NCBI GenBank assembly: GCA_016794365.1
Contig: JAEUKB010000077.1
Span: 1 to 64,000, forward strand
Origin: Myxococcales bacterium
GTDB lineage: Bacteria > Myxococcota_A > Polyangia > Palsa-1104 > JAEUJZ01
Direction of reading: 5' to 3'
Length of the DNA stretch: 64,000 nt
The stretch's first letter is position 1; the number at the start of each line of letters is the position of its first letter. Of this stretch, positions 1 to 7,259 are shown piece by piece. A program made the translations under genes and the position numbers. A model generated the notes under the pieces. The model saw only the letters and a program-made list of their open reading frames with translations. It was not told the DNA's origin and searched no databases.

Positions 1-1
1 A

Positions 2-712
2 GCGACGACCATCGCCACCTATCGCGCCAAGCTCAATCCCTTTTTCAAATGGCTCAAGCTCAAAGGCCACATCGTCGCATCACCATTTGAAGGGATTCCC
101 TATCCAAAAATCGTGTACGACGAACCAAAGTACCTGAGAAAAGCTCAGCTTGAGAAAGTGATTACCGCCGTCTCGTTTTCAATCCCGTGGTCCAGCACGT
201 TTGTTCAAAAGCGCAACCTGGCAATCATCATGGTGTTGCTGTATGCTGGCCTCAGGAAAAGCGAACTACTTAACCTCAAACTGCTTGACCTAGACATGAT
301 GAGAGGAGAGCTGAAAATAGACGCGACCACATCCAAATCCAAGCAGCACAAAACCCAGCCGCTCAACTCCCTCATTCGACGCAAGCTCGCCGACTACCTC
401 GAAGAACGAGGTAAGAAGCGATATACTACACCATTTCTCTTTGTCGCCGACCAGCGCGACGAGTCGTTCTCTGAGCAAGGTTTGAAGCACCTTCTCAAAC
501 GAGTCAGTCAAGCATCCGGCGTGCGCTTCCATGCCCATCAGCTCAGGCACACCTTCGCAGTGAACCTCATCAGCAGCGGCAGCGACATCTCGGTTGTCCA
601 GAAACTCATGGGTCACAAAAGCCTTACGTCAACCTTGACCTATTTGCGCTGCATACCAAGCCAGACGATGCACCAGAGCGTCGAGTCTTTATCCTGGGAA
701 AATCTTGTCTAG
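2..712 (+). CDS. Tyrosine recombinase / phage-type integrase, 5' end cut by window edge
   Basis: The reading frame is open to the left edge, so the true start is outside the window. A GTG at 113 is only an internal codon: the residues before it (a TYRAKLNPFFKWL-like helix) belong to the N-terminal SAM-like core-binding domain of integrases. The catalytic domain follows, with the first Arg in AGLRKSELLNL, the HxxR motif in HAHQLRHTFAV, the His in LMGHKS and the nucleophile Tyr in TLTYLRC. The set R-H-R-H-Y is therefore complete. The family performs site-specific strand exchange, often integrating elements at tRNA or tmRNA genes. It lies 446 bp from a second recombinase on the same strand, so it belongs to the mobile part of the window. 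Substrate site unknown. Confidence 0.9.
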   Translation, partial: ATTIATYRAKLNPFFKWLKLKGHIVASPFEGIPYPKIVYDEPKYLRKAQLEKVITAVSFSIPWSSTFVQKRNLAIIMVLLYAGLRKSELLNLKLLDLDMMRGELKIDATTSKSKQHKTQPLNSLIRRKLADYLEERGKKRYTTPFLFVADQRDESFSEQGLKHLLKRVSQASGVRFHAHQLRHTFAVNLISSGSDISVVQKLMGHKSLTSTLTYLRCIPSQTMHQSVESLSWENLV

Positions 713-745
713 TCTCAAATCCCCGCAATGGAACCATCGCAACGC

Positions 746-774
746 TTGCATAAATTCATGATAGTTGGTATAAT
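746..774 (+). promoter_or_regulatory. Predicted sigma-70 promoter
   Basis: TTGCAT at 746-751 and TATAAT at 769-774 are separated by exactly 17 bp, a near-consensus vegetative promoter reading rightwards. It lies after the stop of the first integrase and upstream of the tRNA-Gly fragment. The only short frame close behind it starts at 837 and ends after 19 codons, so what it transcribes (the second integrase with a long leader, or a small RNA) is not clear. Confidence 0.45.
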
Positions 775-858
775 AATCCCGATTTACTTTTTAACCTGCA
801 CGCCCGGCAGATTCTGAGAATTTCACGAAAAACACGACAGAGGATATGGTCGTCAAAA

Positions 859-873
859 ATGGCACAGTGCCAT
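859..873. repeat. Short perfect inverted repeat
   Basis: Seven-base arms ATGGCAC and GTGCCAT around a single A. It lies in the 446-bp gap between the two integrase genes. It has no T-tract, so it is not an intrinsic terminator. It could be a recombinase or regulator binding site. Otherwise the gap holds only the promoter and the tRNA fragment listed separately. Confidence 0.35.
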
Positions 874-933
874 CAGACCAAGAGATGATTTCGATGCTAA
901 GGTAAGTGAAAAAATGGCTAATCTAAGCCTTTT

Positions 934-981
934 AATTCCTTGCCAAGGAGAAGGTCGCCGGTTCGAATCCGGTCTGCCGCT
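934..981 (+). other. 3' half of a tRNA-Gly(GCC) gene, probable attachment-site remnant
   Basis: The stretch runs from an anticodon arm (loop TTGCCAA, anticodon GCC) through a variable region and a well-formed T arm (CCGG-TTCGAAT-CCGG) to a seven-base 3' acceptor strand CTGCCGC and discriminator T. No D arm and no matching 5' acceptor strand (GCGGCAG) occur upstream, so the gene is not complete. Its antisense translation gives DRIRTGDLLLGKE, a peptide often mis-predicted over tRNA genes. It differs from the intact tRNA-Gly at 54.3 kb. A 3' tRNA half next to an integrase is the usual trace of tRNA-targeted integration. The matching second copy was not found in this window. Confidence 0.65.
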
Positions 982-1158
982 CGATTCCAGCTCGATATTT
1001 CATCTAATCTTAGACCAAAACAAGCCGCCCCGAATCCCGCTCGGCGGCTCAAAATCCTCGCTGCTACCCCCTCTCCCGACCGGAGATGGTCGAGCAGCCC
1101 TTCGTCGTCATCGTCGAAATCGCTCTCAAAGTCTGCCCTGCGTGGCCGTCTTTTTTTT

Positions 1159-2055
1159 ATGACCATCGACTTCTTGTCATCACGATTTTGCGACGACGCT
1201 TCATATCTGAATGGATATACCATCGACACGATTCGCCGCTATCGAAGTAACCTCAAACTATTTTGCAAGCAGACCAAGCTTGAGCATATCGAAGAAGTGA
1301 CGCCGGAACGAGTCCGCAGTTTCTTTTTTGAAGGGCGCAGTCATCGCCACTGGACCGCTAGCACGTTCATCACGTATCGTAAGACTCTTCAGGTGTTTTT
1401 CCGCTGGTGCATGAAGCAGCACTACCTCAGCGCCAACCCGATAGACGAGATTGAGAAACCGCGCCTGGAAAAGCGGATTCCCGAGAAGCTGACGCGGGAG
1501 GAAGCGGAGCGACTGTTGGAGCTCATCGACAACTATCCCTGGGGCAGCACGTTCTTGCGTCGTCGCAACCACGCCCTGTTCGCCTCCCTGGTCTTTGCCG
1601 GGCTGCGTAAGGGCGAGCTCCTCAATCTGAAATTCACCGACGTTGACCTCGCGAACTCGACCCTCTATGTCCGGCAGGGTAAGGGTCGCAAGGACCGCAT
1701 GGTCCCGATGTGCCGACGACTCGCGGACAGCTTGGAGCGCTATCTGGCCGAGCGTCTGCGCATGCGCAAGACGTGTCCCGAGTTTTTCGCCTCGCTGACC
1801 ATGAACATTGGATTCACGGCGAGCGGCTTCAAACACCTGCTGGAAGTGGTCGTGCAGGGCTTTGGCAGACGATTCGGTGCGCACAAACTGCGCCACACGT
1901 TTGCCACCCTCATGCTCGAAGGCGGGTGCGACATTTTCTCGCTTTCCCAGATGATGGGACACTCGGACATCAAGACGACGACGATTTATCTGACCGCAAG
2001 CGCCCAACACCTGCGTGCGCAGATTGGGAAGCATCCTCTCAATGAGGTGGCGTAG
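1159..2055 (+). CDS. Tyrosine recombinase (XerC/XerD-like integrase)
   Basis: 298 residues from the ATG at 1159. The frame continues upstream to 940, but that part runs over the tRNA fragment and has no protein character, so the internal Met is preferred although no clear ribosome site precedes it. The N-terminal SAM-like DNA-binding domain covers about residues 1-95 and the catalytic domain about 110-290. Catalytic residues are all visible: Arg in AGLRKGELLNL, Lys in RQGKGRKDR, HxxR in AHKLRHTFATL, His in MMGHSD and Tyr in TTTIYLT. Length and motifs fit a complete, active enzyme. It is not closely similar to the upstream integrase, which suggests two elements or a two-recombinase element. 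Confidence 0.9.
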   Translation: MTIDFLSSRFCDDASYLNGYTIDTIRRYRSNLKLFCKQTKLEHIEEVTPERVRSFFFEGRSHRHWTASTFITYRKTLQVFFRWCMKQHYLSANPIDEIEKPRLEKRIPEKLTREEAERLLELIDNYPWGSTFLRRRNHALFASLVFAGLRKGELLNLKFTDVDLANSTLYVRQGKGRKDRMVPMCRRLADSLERYLAERLRMRKTCPEFFASLTMNIGFTASGFKHLLEVVVQGFGRRFGAHKLRHTFATLMLEGGCDIFSLSQMMGHSDIKTTTIYLTASAQHLRAQIGKHPLNEVA

Positions 2056-2131
2056 CCGGTTCCGTCTTCCCGGTTTGCTCTGCCGGGGTGGCTACCAGCG
2101 GAACGGATGGCACGACTCGGCGACGGTCTGA

Positions 2132-2461
2132 TCAACAGCGTGCTGCTGCGTACTGGTACCTCTGCTGGCCAGACCAGTCCTTCGGCTTCCCCTGTTGCTC
2201 GGCTTCATAGACCGCCTCAATCACATTCACCAAGCCGGCCATCGGTGCCGGCATAGCCTTGGACAGGGCCGCGACCCCGATCGGCAGCCAGTTATGACCG
2301 AACGTCCTGTTGAGCCAATCAACGACTCGGTTGATCGGCTCCGGAGTATCGGTGTCGCGGCTGCTGCTCACGCCCTTGACAATCGCCTTGACCAAAAGCG
2401 CCGCGACGCCAATCCCAATCACCCAGCCAACCGTATTATCGCCTTCTTTCTTACGAGCCAT
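2132..2461 (-). CDS. Small single-span membrane protein, uncharacterised (paralogue of 5713-6081)
   Basis: 109 residues. A charged N-terminus (MARKKEGDNT) is followed by one hydrophobic segment (about residues 12-30), a short linker and a helical domain around INRVVDWLNRTFGHNW. An AAGGA ribosome site lies nine bases before the ATG. The second half aligns by eye with the protein at 5713-6081 (both have RVVD-LNR-FG--W and a P-P-M-ALV stretch), so the two are distant paralogues. It follows the DUF3892 gene with a 24-bp gap on the same strand, a likely two-gene unit. Function unknown. The pairing inside an integrated element suggests an accessory role. Confidence 0.7.
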   Translation of the reverse strand: MARKKEGDNTVGWVIGIGVAALLVKAIVKGVSSSRDTDTPEPINRVVDWLNRTFGHNWLPIGVAALSKAMPAPMAGLVNVIEAVYEAEQQGKPKDWSGQQRYQYAAARC

Positions 2462-2485
2462 GGTTCTTAATCCTTTTCCGAGCGC

Positions 2486-2746
2486 TTAGCCGCACGACGG
2501 CAGCGCCAACAGGTTGTCGTTCCACTTGCCGTCGGCATGGGTCTTCAAATACTTCCCACTCTGGCCATTAACCACGCCGACGGTCGCGTGGTTGCCGCCC
2601 ACAAGAGTATAGAACGTGTGAGTTTTGCTCTCGATGAACGAGATGACCTGCTGTTTGGTGTAGTACCAGTCCTTTCCACCCAGGTGGGTGATGCTCTCGT
2701 GGGTCTGGGCATTCTTGGTGATACAGGTAACGCGATTATCAGCCAT
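2486..2746 (-). CDS. DUF3892 domain protein
   Basis: 86 residues from the ATG at 2746, chosen because AAGGAG lies nine bases upstream. The longer frame to 2833 has no support. The whole protein is one DUF3892 domain: an N-terminal strand VTCITKN, the glycine pair in ITHLGGKDW, a central helix with ESKTHTFYT, and the C-terminal signature YLKTHADGKWNDNLLALP, which is diagnostic of the family. The biochemical role of DUF3892 is unknown to me. It is transcribed divergently from the WYL regulator and shares its operator region, so it and the downstream membrane protein are plausible targets of that regulator. Confidence 0.8.
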   Translation of the reverse strand: MADNRVTCITKNAQTHESITHLGGKDWYYTKQQVISFIESKTHTFYTLVGGNHATVGVVNGQSGKYLKTHADGKWNDNLLALPSCG

Positions 2747-2850
2747 GACGGAAAACTCCTTCGTTGTGTGGTTGCGGCTAAGCGCCGCTGTTGGGTTTGG
2801 AAGCAAATCTAGGGGCAGACCGCAATAACGCAAGGCGCTTTTTGTCTTGT

Positions 2851-2884
2851 GATCCCAGAGGGATCATCTGATCCTTCTGGGATC
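2851..2884. promoter_or_regulatory. Double-palindrome operator in front of the WYL regulator
   Basis: Two 16-bp half sites separated by TC form one large inverted repeat with a single mismatch. Each half is itself palindromic (GATCCC-AGA-GGGATC and GATCC-TTCT-GGATC). The block touches the ATG at 2885, so bound protein would block the WYL gene itself and sits 104 bp upstream of the divergent DUF3892 gene. Dimeric WYL regulators such as BrxR and CapW bind palindromes near their own promoters, which fits autoregulation. Confidence 0.65.
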
Positions 2885-3886
2885 ATGAAGCCGACTTCTC
2901 AACGTCCTGCAAAACGCAACGAGTCTGCCGAGAAGGGTCTGCGGCTGCTGACGGATCTGATGAAGGGCAAGCAGCACGATCGCCAATCCGCATCGACGCT
3001 CCTTGGCATAGAAGCACCGGCAGCGACGCGCTATCTAAAAAGCTTGGAGAACGTGCCCGGCGTAGAGCACGTAGCTGGGGTGCGTGGCCTGACACTCCGG
3101 TTCAACCCGAGCCAGGTGATGGAGCCACCCCACTTCTCGGTCGTGGTCGCGGCGTGCCTCAGCATGAGTTTGGCCAGCCTCTTTGAAGGGACCACCTACG
3201 AGGAAGGAATCGTGAAGGCGTGCGCTTTCCTGCTCAATCGCTCGACGCGCAAGCACCGCTTCGGCAAGAGTGCCGACCTCGCGCGAAAATTCATTTTCGT
3301 CAAGGGTGGTGGTGAGCTAGCCCTGCCTGATAAAGCCGGCATGCTGGACGACATAATTGAAGCTATTTTAACCCAGAGAAGCATTGCCATTAAACATACT
3401 GACCTTGAAGATGTGCCCCGTGATCTTGTTGTTCGTCCGCTGTCAATTGTCGTGTATAAGCATCAATTGTACGTTTTGGTTTGCAATCCCGAAAATCGAA
3501 TATTGAATTTGCGGTTTTCGCGGATTCAGGAATGCTCCGTCACTGAAGAAGCATTTCCTTACCCGCCACGCGCTGAGTATGATCCAGTGCGGTTATTCGA
3601 ACCCTGTTTTGGCGTCTTTATTAACCTCAACAAACCATTGGAAGTTGTGAGAATCAAACTTTCCGATCGGTGGAAAACCTATGTCCGGACTCATCGGTGG
3701 CATCGGTCGCAGGAAATAAAATTCACTGCCGATGGCGTGTTGGTGAAGCTACAGGTGCAGATCTGCCCCGAGCTTATTGGCTGGATCCTCAGCTTTGGTG
3801 CCGAAGCGGAAGTGTTGGAACCCGCTGGCTTACGCGAAACTGTGCGGACGAAAATTCAAGAGATGGTGCAGAAGTATGCTGCTTGA
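2885..3886 (+). CDS. WYL-domain transcriptional regulator
   Basis: 333 residues from the ATG at 2885. An upstream GTG at 2849 would put the operator inside the coding sequence and is less likely. The order fits the family: N-terminal winged helix (about 12-75, with SASTLLGIEAPAATRYLKSL), a linker domain, a WYL domain (about 175-225, VVRPLSIVVYKHQLYVLVC followed by LRFSRIQ) and a C-terminal WCX-like extension ending near residue 330. In the WYL motif proper the Trp is replaced by Leu (QLYVL). WYL proteins sense a ligand, often nucleic acid or nucleotide, and frequently control phage-defence genes. Here the context is a mobile element with antitoxin-type genes. Base composition drops in the 3' half. 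Confidence 0.82.
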   Translation: MKPTSQRPAKRNESAEKGLRLLTDLMKGKQHDRQSASTLLGIEAPAATRYLKSLENVPGVEHVAGVRGLTLRFNPSQVMEPPHFSVVVAACLSMSLASLFEGTTYEEGIVKACAFLLNRSTRKHRFGKSADLARKFIFVKGGGELALPDKAGMLDDIIEAILTQRSIAIKHTDLEDVPRDLVVRPLSIVVYKHQLYVLVCNPENRILNLRFSRIQECSVTEEAFPYPPRAEYDPVRLFEPCFGVFINLNKPLEVVRIKLSDRWKTYVRTHRWHRSQEIKFTADGVLVKLQVQICPELIGWILSFGAEAEVLEPAGLRETVRTKIQEMVQKYAA

Positions 3887-3913
3887 AATCGGTGTTCAAC
3901 TACCAACCTGCGG

Positions 3914-4183
3914 CTACGAAAAAGTGTCCTTCTGTCGCGTTGAAACCATTGCTTCAGTTTCATCGACTTCTCTCGTTCCATCCCCAAACGCCAACCAGCT
4001 CGCCCGCACCTTCAGCGCCCGCGCCAGCCGCTCCACCGTATCCACGGCTGGCAACTGCCGCCCCTTCTCAATGTCCCCGATGGTCGAGTGACTGACCCCG
4101 GCGAGCTTGCCGAGCTTGATAAGACCAAGCCCTGCCGCTTGCCTGGTTTCAAACAGCCGGGCACCCAGTCCCGCGCACGCCAT
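3914..4183 (-). CDS. Small XRE-family helix-turn-helix regulator
   Basis: 89 residues from the ATG at 4183. The frame extends to 4363, but the added residues are shadow sequence. The XRE helix-turn-helix spans about residues 5-60: RLFETRQAAGLGLIKLGKLA, then GVSHSTIGDIEKGRQLPAVD and TVERLARALKV, the typical five-helix Cro/C1 pattern. A short tail follows. It is convergent with the WYL gene (27-bp gap) and divergent from the transporter at 4362. A perfect palindrome directly abuts its start codon, suggesting autorepression. Target genes unknown, and the divergent transporter is one candidate. Confidence 0.75.
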   Translation of the reverse strand: MACAGLGARLFETRQAAGLGLIKLGKLAGVSHSTIGDIEKGRQLPAVDTVERLARALKVRASWLAFGDGTREVDETEAMVSTRQKDTFS

Positions 4184-4199
4184 CGGTGTTGACACACCG
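4184..4199. promoter_or_regulatory. Palindromic operator at the XRE gene start
   Basis: Perfect six-base arms CGGTGT and ACACCG around TGAC, immediately before the ATG at 4183. Size and position fit a Cro/C1-type dimer site for the adjacent regulator. Binding is inferred, not shown. Confidence 0.4.
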
Positions 4200-4361
4200 A
4201 ACCGCGTACCACGACCACACGTTTGTCTTAATCTTGACTTGTGATTGTCGTGTTTTCCGTATAGATCATGTCCCACGTTGCCCTGACGGAACCGAGCGCC
4301 CCGTCGCGGCTTCGTTGGATGGATATCCGCAACCGACCACGCTGGCCTCACTGGCTGTGCC

Positions 4362-5621
4362 ATGTCCGCCGTTCGGCCCCGCTCTCTGTTCGTCCTTTGT
4401 CTCGTCGAGTTCTGGGAAAGAACCGCCGGAGTCCTGTGTGCCGCGCTGCTTGTCCTGTTTCTGACTGAAGCGCGGGGTCTGACGCCTTCGGCTGCAACAG
4501 CACTCTCCGGTTCGTTTCTCGCGCTGACCTATTTCACCCCGCTTATCGGCGGTTTTTTTGCGGACCGCGCCATCGGTCCTCGCGTCGCGACGCAGCTCGG
4601 GGCGCTCATCTGTGTCGGCGGCTATGCCGCCCTGGCCCTCTTTCCCGCCGCTTCACCATGGTGGGGACTCGGACTCATCGCACTCGGTCAGGGATGTTTC
4701 CGCCCCGGCATTACGTCGAGCCTTGCCCGCCTCTACGTACCCAATCCCGAACTGCGCGACCACGGGTACAGTCTCTTTTATCTCTCGGTCAATGTGGGTG
4801 GAGCCTTGGGTCCGCTCCTCGGAAGTGCCGTGAAGCGCCTCTATGGTTGGTCGAGCGTCTTTGTGCTGGCTTCATCGCTGATGATGCTATCCGTCGTTTC
4901 AACGCTTTGGCTCCCTGCATCTGAGCGAACGACGGCCCGGTCAGCGCCGACCGGAAACGCGTACTCGCCCACGGCAGAGCTCAAGACTGCCCTGCCCTAT
5001 CTCGCGATATTTGTCGTCTACATGAGTGTTTACGCACAGACTTCGGGGGCGCTGCTGCTCTTCGCCCGCGACCATGTGCAGCGCAGCATCCTGGGACATG
5101 CCGTCGCAGTGGAATCGCTGGCGGCATTCCCGTCAGCGTTCGTCCTCACTGCGACGCCGCTCGTGTCAGCAGTGATTCATCGACTGCGTAGGCAGCACCG
5201 CGAACCCGCGACAGTCATCAAAATCATCGCGGGGCTGTTGGTAACGGCGGCTGCGTTCGTGGTGTTGAGCGTCGTTTCGCGTCATGTCCGAGCTGACCAA
5301 AAGGTCGCGTTCATCTGGCTCGGCCTGTCCCTGGCGCTCATGTCGACTGGAGAGCTTTTGGTCGTGCCGATGATGCAGTCGCTCGTGGGTCAACTCGCTC
5401 CCAAGTCAGCGTTCACGACGGCGTTCCTGTTCGTCGCTATGTCGGCTGGCTACACCTGCGGCGGATGGGTGGGGACGCTGTATGAACGGTTGTCGGCGGT
5501 GGGGTTTTGGGGCGTGTGCACGGGGATGGCTGGGATGGCGGTGGTGGGTATGATGCGGCTCCGAAAGTCAGGCGACGACAGCAAAAACGTCGATCGAACG
5601 GCGAGTTCCGCCAGATGGTGA
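4362..5621 (+). CDS. POT/PTR2-family (MFS fold) transporter
   Basis: 419 residues with about twelve hydrophobic segments, the size of proton-coupled oligopeptide transporters. The first helix carries VEFWERTAG, matching the POT signature ExxERFxYY only in its E-ER part. A second signature, FYLSVNVGGALG, matches the FYxxINxG motif of helices 4-5. The GFFADRAIGPR loop is the usual MFS loop after helix 2. Members import di- and tripeptides or related solutes with protons across the inner membrane. Loss of the FxYY tyrosines suggests altered substrate or coupling. The gene sits alone, divergent from the XRE gene. Its presence in an element otherwise made of regulators and toxins is unusual. Confidence 0.75.
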   Translation: MSAVRPRSLFVLCLVEFWERTAGVLCAALLVLFLTEARGLTPSAATALSGSFLALTYFTPLIGGFFADRAIGPRVATQLGALICVGGYAALALFPAASPWWGLGLIALGQGCFRPGITSSLARLYVPNPELRDHGYSLFYLSVNVGGALGPLLGSAVKRLYGWSSVFVLASSLMMLSVVSTLWLPASERTTARSAPTGNAYSPTAELKTALPYLAIFVVYMSVYAQTSGALLLFARDHVQRSILGHAVAVESLAAFPSAFVLTATPLVSAVIHRLRRQHREPATVIKIIAGLLVTAAAFVVLSVVSRHVRADQKVAFIWLGLSLALMSTGELLVVPMMQSLVGQLAPKSAFTTAFLFVAMSAGYTCGGWVGTLYERLSAVGFWGVCTGMAGMAVVGMMRLRKSGDDSKNVDRTASSARW

Positions 5622-5712
5622 TCTGGCCAACCTCGTCTCATCTACCCCCGCATGGGTCCGCCCACTGAGCGGCTACTTCTCCTGAACCTTGTACTCCCTA
5701 GGTTTTCTCAAG

Positions 5713-6081
5713 CTACACCTGGGCAATCCGAGCAACTGCAAACCGGCGCTTCTGATAGCCATTGACGGCACGGCCCATCTGCCGCTGACCATCTGCCCAC
5801 TGCTCGGTTTGGTGCACGATCGAAACGAGTGCCACCATTGGGGGTGGCAGAATGGAACTCAGACTCTTCTCCAGCACTGCGAGGCCACGATTGACCCAGC
5901 GCCGACCGAATCGTCGGTTGAGTTCATCCACGACGCGGTCCAGGCTGTCCTCGACTTCGTCGGGAATCAGCGCAGCATCACGCTCGGAACCCGCTCCGTC
6001 CTTGAGGTAGTAAAGCAGAAAGCCTCCGAGAAGGAGTCCAGCCGCTGCGAGCAAACCAGTGTTGTTACCGTTCCTTGACAT
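5713..6081 (-). CDS. Small single-span membrane protein, uncharacterised (paralogue of 2132-2461)
   Basis: 122 residues from the ATG at 6081, which has AGGAAG seven bases upstream. The longer frame to 6120 lacks a ribosome site. One hydrophobic segment (about residues 8-25, LLAAAGLLLGGFLLYYL) is followed by an acidic linker and the helical part LDRVVDELNRRFGRRW with a later P-P-M-ALVSIV stretch. This matches the layout and key positions of the protein at 2132-2461. It stands alone here, with no DUF3892 partner beside it. Function unknown. Confidence 0.65.
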   Translation of the reverse strand: MSRNGNNTGLLAAAGLLLGGFLLYYLKDGAGSERDAALIPDEVEDSLDRVVDELNRRFGRRWVNRGLAVLEKSLSSILPPPMVALVSIVHQTEQWADGQRQMGRAVNGYQKRRFAVARIAQV

Positions 6082-6179
6082 AAGAGTTCTTCCTTTGTGT
6101 TCGTCACCGTCGAGCAACAACCTTCAGTTGAGAGTGTCGCGATGACAACGATTGCAGCCTTCCCGAAGAGCGATTGTTT

Positions 6180-6198
6180 GCCGACAGCCTCTGTCGGC
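6180..6198. repeat. Hairpin upstream of the small membrane protein gene
   Basis: Eight-base perfect arms GCCGACAG and CTGTCGGC around CCT, 99 bp upstream of the start at 6081. No T-tract follows on either strand, so a regulatory or structural role is more likely than termination. Confidence 0.35.
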
Positions 6199-6320
6199 TA
6201 CTGACGTGACAATCACGCCGACGCTCCTCTCGGTCAGACCGGGAAAGAAAAACCGACTTCTGTTGCCAGGTGTCGGTGGACCCCGGTGAATCCGCGGTCT
6301 TCACCAATTTTCACATCGGT

Positions 6321-6410
6321 CTATTCGATGTGAATGGGCACGCGGCGACCGTCGATCATTCGAATGATGATCGGACGACCACAGCAACAGCCTTGAGCAG
6401 TGCAGACCAT
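6321..6410 (-). CDS. Possible 29-residue cysteine-rich peptide
   Basis: Too short for normal gene calling. The ATG at 6410 has a strong AAGGAGG ribosome site eight bases upstream. The peptide carries a CxxxxCCCGRP knot and ends with RMIDGRRVPIHIE before TAG. The segment looks like the start of a small zinc-ribbon protein, so this may be a truncated remnant, because no continuation was found in other frames downstream. It occupies the otherwise empty gap 6082-6653. Composition alone cannot prove translation. Confidence 0.35.
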   Translation of the reverse strand: MVCTAQGCCCGRPIIIRMIDGRRVPIHIE

Positions 6411-6584
6411 GGGCCTGTCCTCCTTGGGCGAACATTGGAGGCATAGCAGAACCCTTGACACGCCACCTGTCTTGCGGCAGGCTTGCCGTTGACGCGACCA
6501 ACGTCACGGCATGACATGTTGCCAACATGCTATGCCAGGTTGGGGAGTGCTGGCGGTGCGGAAACACCGCGGGTCTCCCTACCG

Positions 6585-6605
6585 GAGAGTAGTAATACTA
6601 CTCTC
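6585..6605. repeat. Perfect AT-rich palindrome
   Basis: Nine-base arms GAGAGTAGT and ACTACTCTC around AAT, 48 bp past the stop of the chaperone gene. There is no T-tract. It could be a protein-binding site or an mRNA-stabilising hairpin at the end of the toxin-antitoxin-chaperone transcript. Confidence 0.4.
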
Positions 6606-6653
6606 TTATCTTGTGGGATTGATTTGTAGCAGCAGCTTGAAGTAATCCCTTTC

Positions 6654-7259
6654 CTAGGCCGGCGAAGAAGCTTTGCGGCGCTTCTTGGCTGATTCGGAAC
6701 GAGCGTTGGTGCTCGCAACAACAGGTTTTTCGGACGATTCCGGGGCCTGTGGTATCAGTTTAGTTTCTGTCGTCGGCTGAGCCGAAGTAGTAGGCGCTAC
6801 TCGATATACCGGCAGAGCAATCGGTTGAAGCCCCATGCGGCCCAGCGTCGAATGTACTAGTTCACGGAAGAATGGCCATGCATTGAACACCGCATTGATA
6901 TCGGCAAAAGCCTTGAAAAAGGCAGCCTTTTCTTCTGGAGGTGGCCCTCCAATGACATTGAAAGAATACAGCAGTACATACTTACCAGAACAACGAACCA
7001 GACGCTGTTCCGCACCGTTGCTGGTACCCATAAGATCGGCGGTCAGCGTTAACAGAATACAAAGCAGTTTGTTCGTTTCATCAAAGTGGTAATCTGCAAT
7101 TCGTTCTTGCACGAAATGCCAGTCCGACCCAAGCATTGCTCGAGCGTTTGGTTGAAACAGTTCTGCATTAACGGATACCATCGAAACATCTTGAATCTCG
7201 ACGAAGCGAGCAATCATAGCTGCTCGCTGGTAATCCGTTAATTGTTGAGGTTCAGCCAT
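6654..7259 (-). CDS. SecB-like chaperone of a toxin-antitoxin-chaperone (TAC) operon
   Basis: 201 residues, longer than E. coli SecB (155) because of a low-complexity tail after about residue 150. The core fits the SecB fold: an early strand VSMVSVNAELF, a second strand pair ending LLYSFNVIGG, and the hallmark C-terminal region INAVFNAWPFFRELV with GRMGLQPIALPVYRV, close to the SecB pattern YxREhVxxLxxRxGFPPLxLxP. It overlaps the antitoxin gene by 22 bp and is last in the operon toxin-antitoxin-chaperone. In TAC systems of the HigBA-SecB type the chaperone folds the aggregation-prone antitoxin and is needed for toxin control. A role in general export is unlikely from this context. Confidence 0.75.
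   Translation of the reverse strand: MAEPQQLTDYQRAAMIARFVEIQDVSMVSVNAELFQPNARAMLGSDWHFVQERIADYHFDETNKLLCILLTLTADLMGTSNGAEQRLVRCSGKYVLLYSFNVIGGPPPEEKAAFFKAFADINAVFNAWPFFRELVHSTLGRMGLQPIALPVYRVAPTTSAQPTTETKLIPQAPESSEKPVVASTNARSESAKKRRKASSPA

Noticed and set aside
1030..1055. Hairpin GCCGCC/GGCGGC as terminator or att arm
   Set aside because: No T-tract on the plus strand, and on the minus strand only a weak T-rich stretch follows. Too little to call.
940..1158. N-terminal extension of the second integrase
   Set aside because: Runs over the tRNA-Gly fragment and gives Arg/Ser-rich sequence without integrase homology. The Met at 1159 fits the family start.
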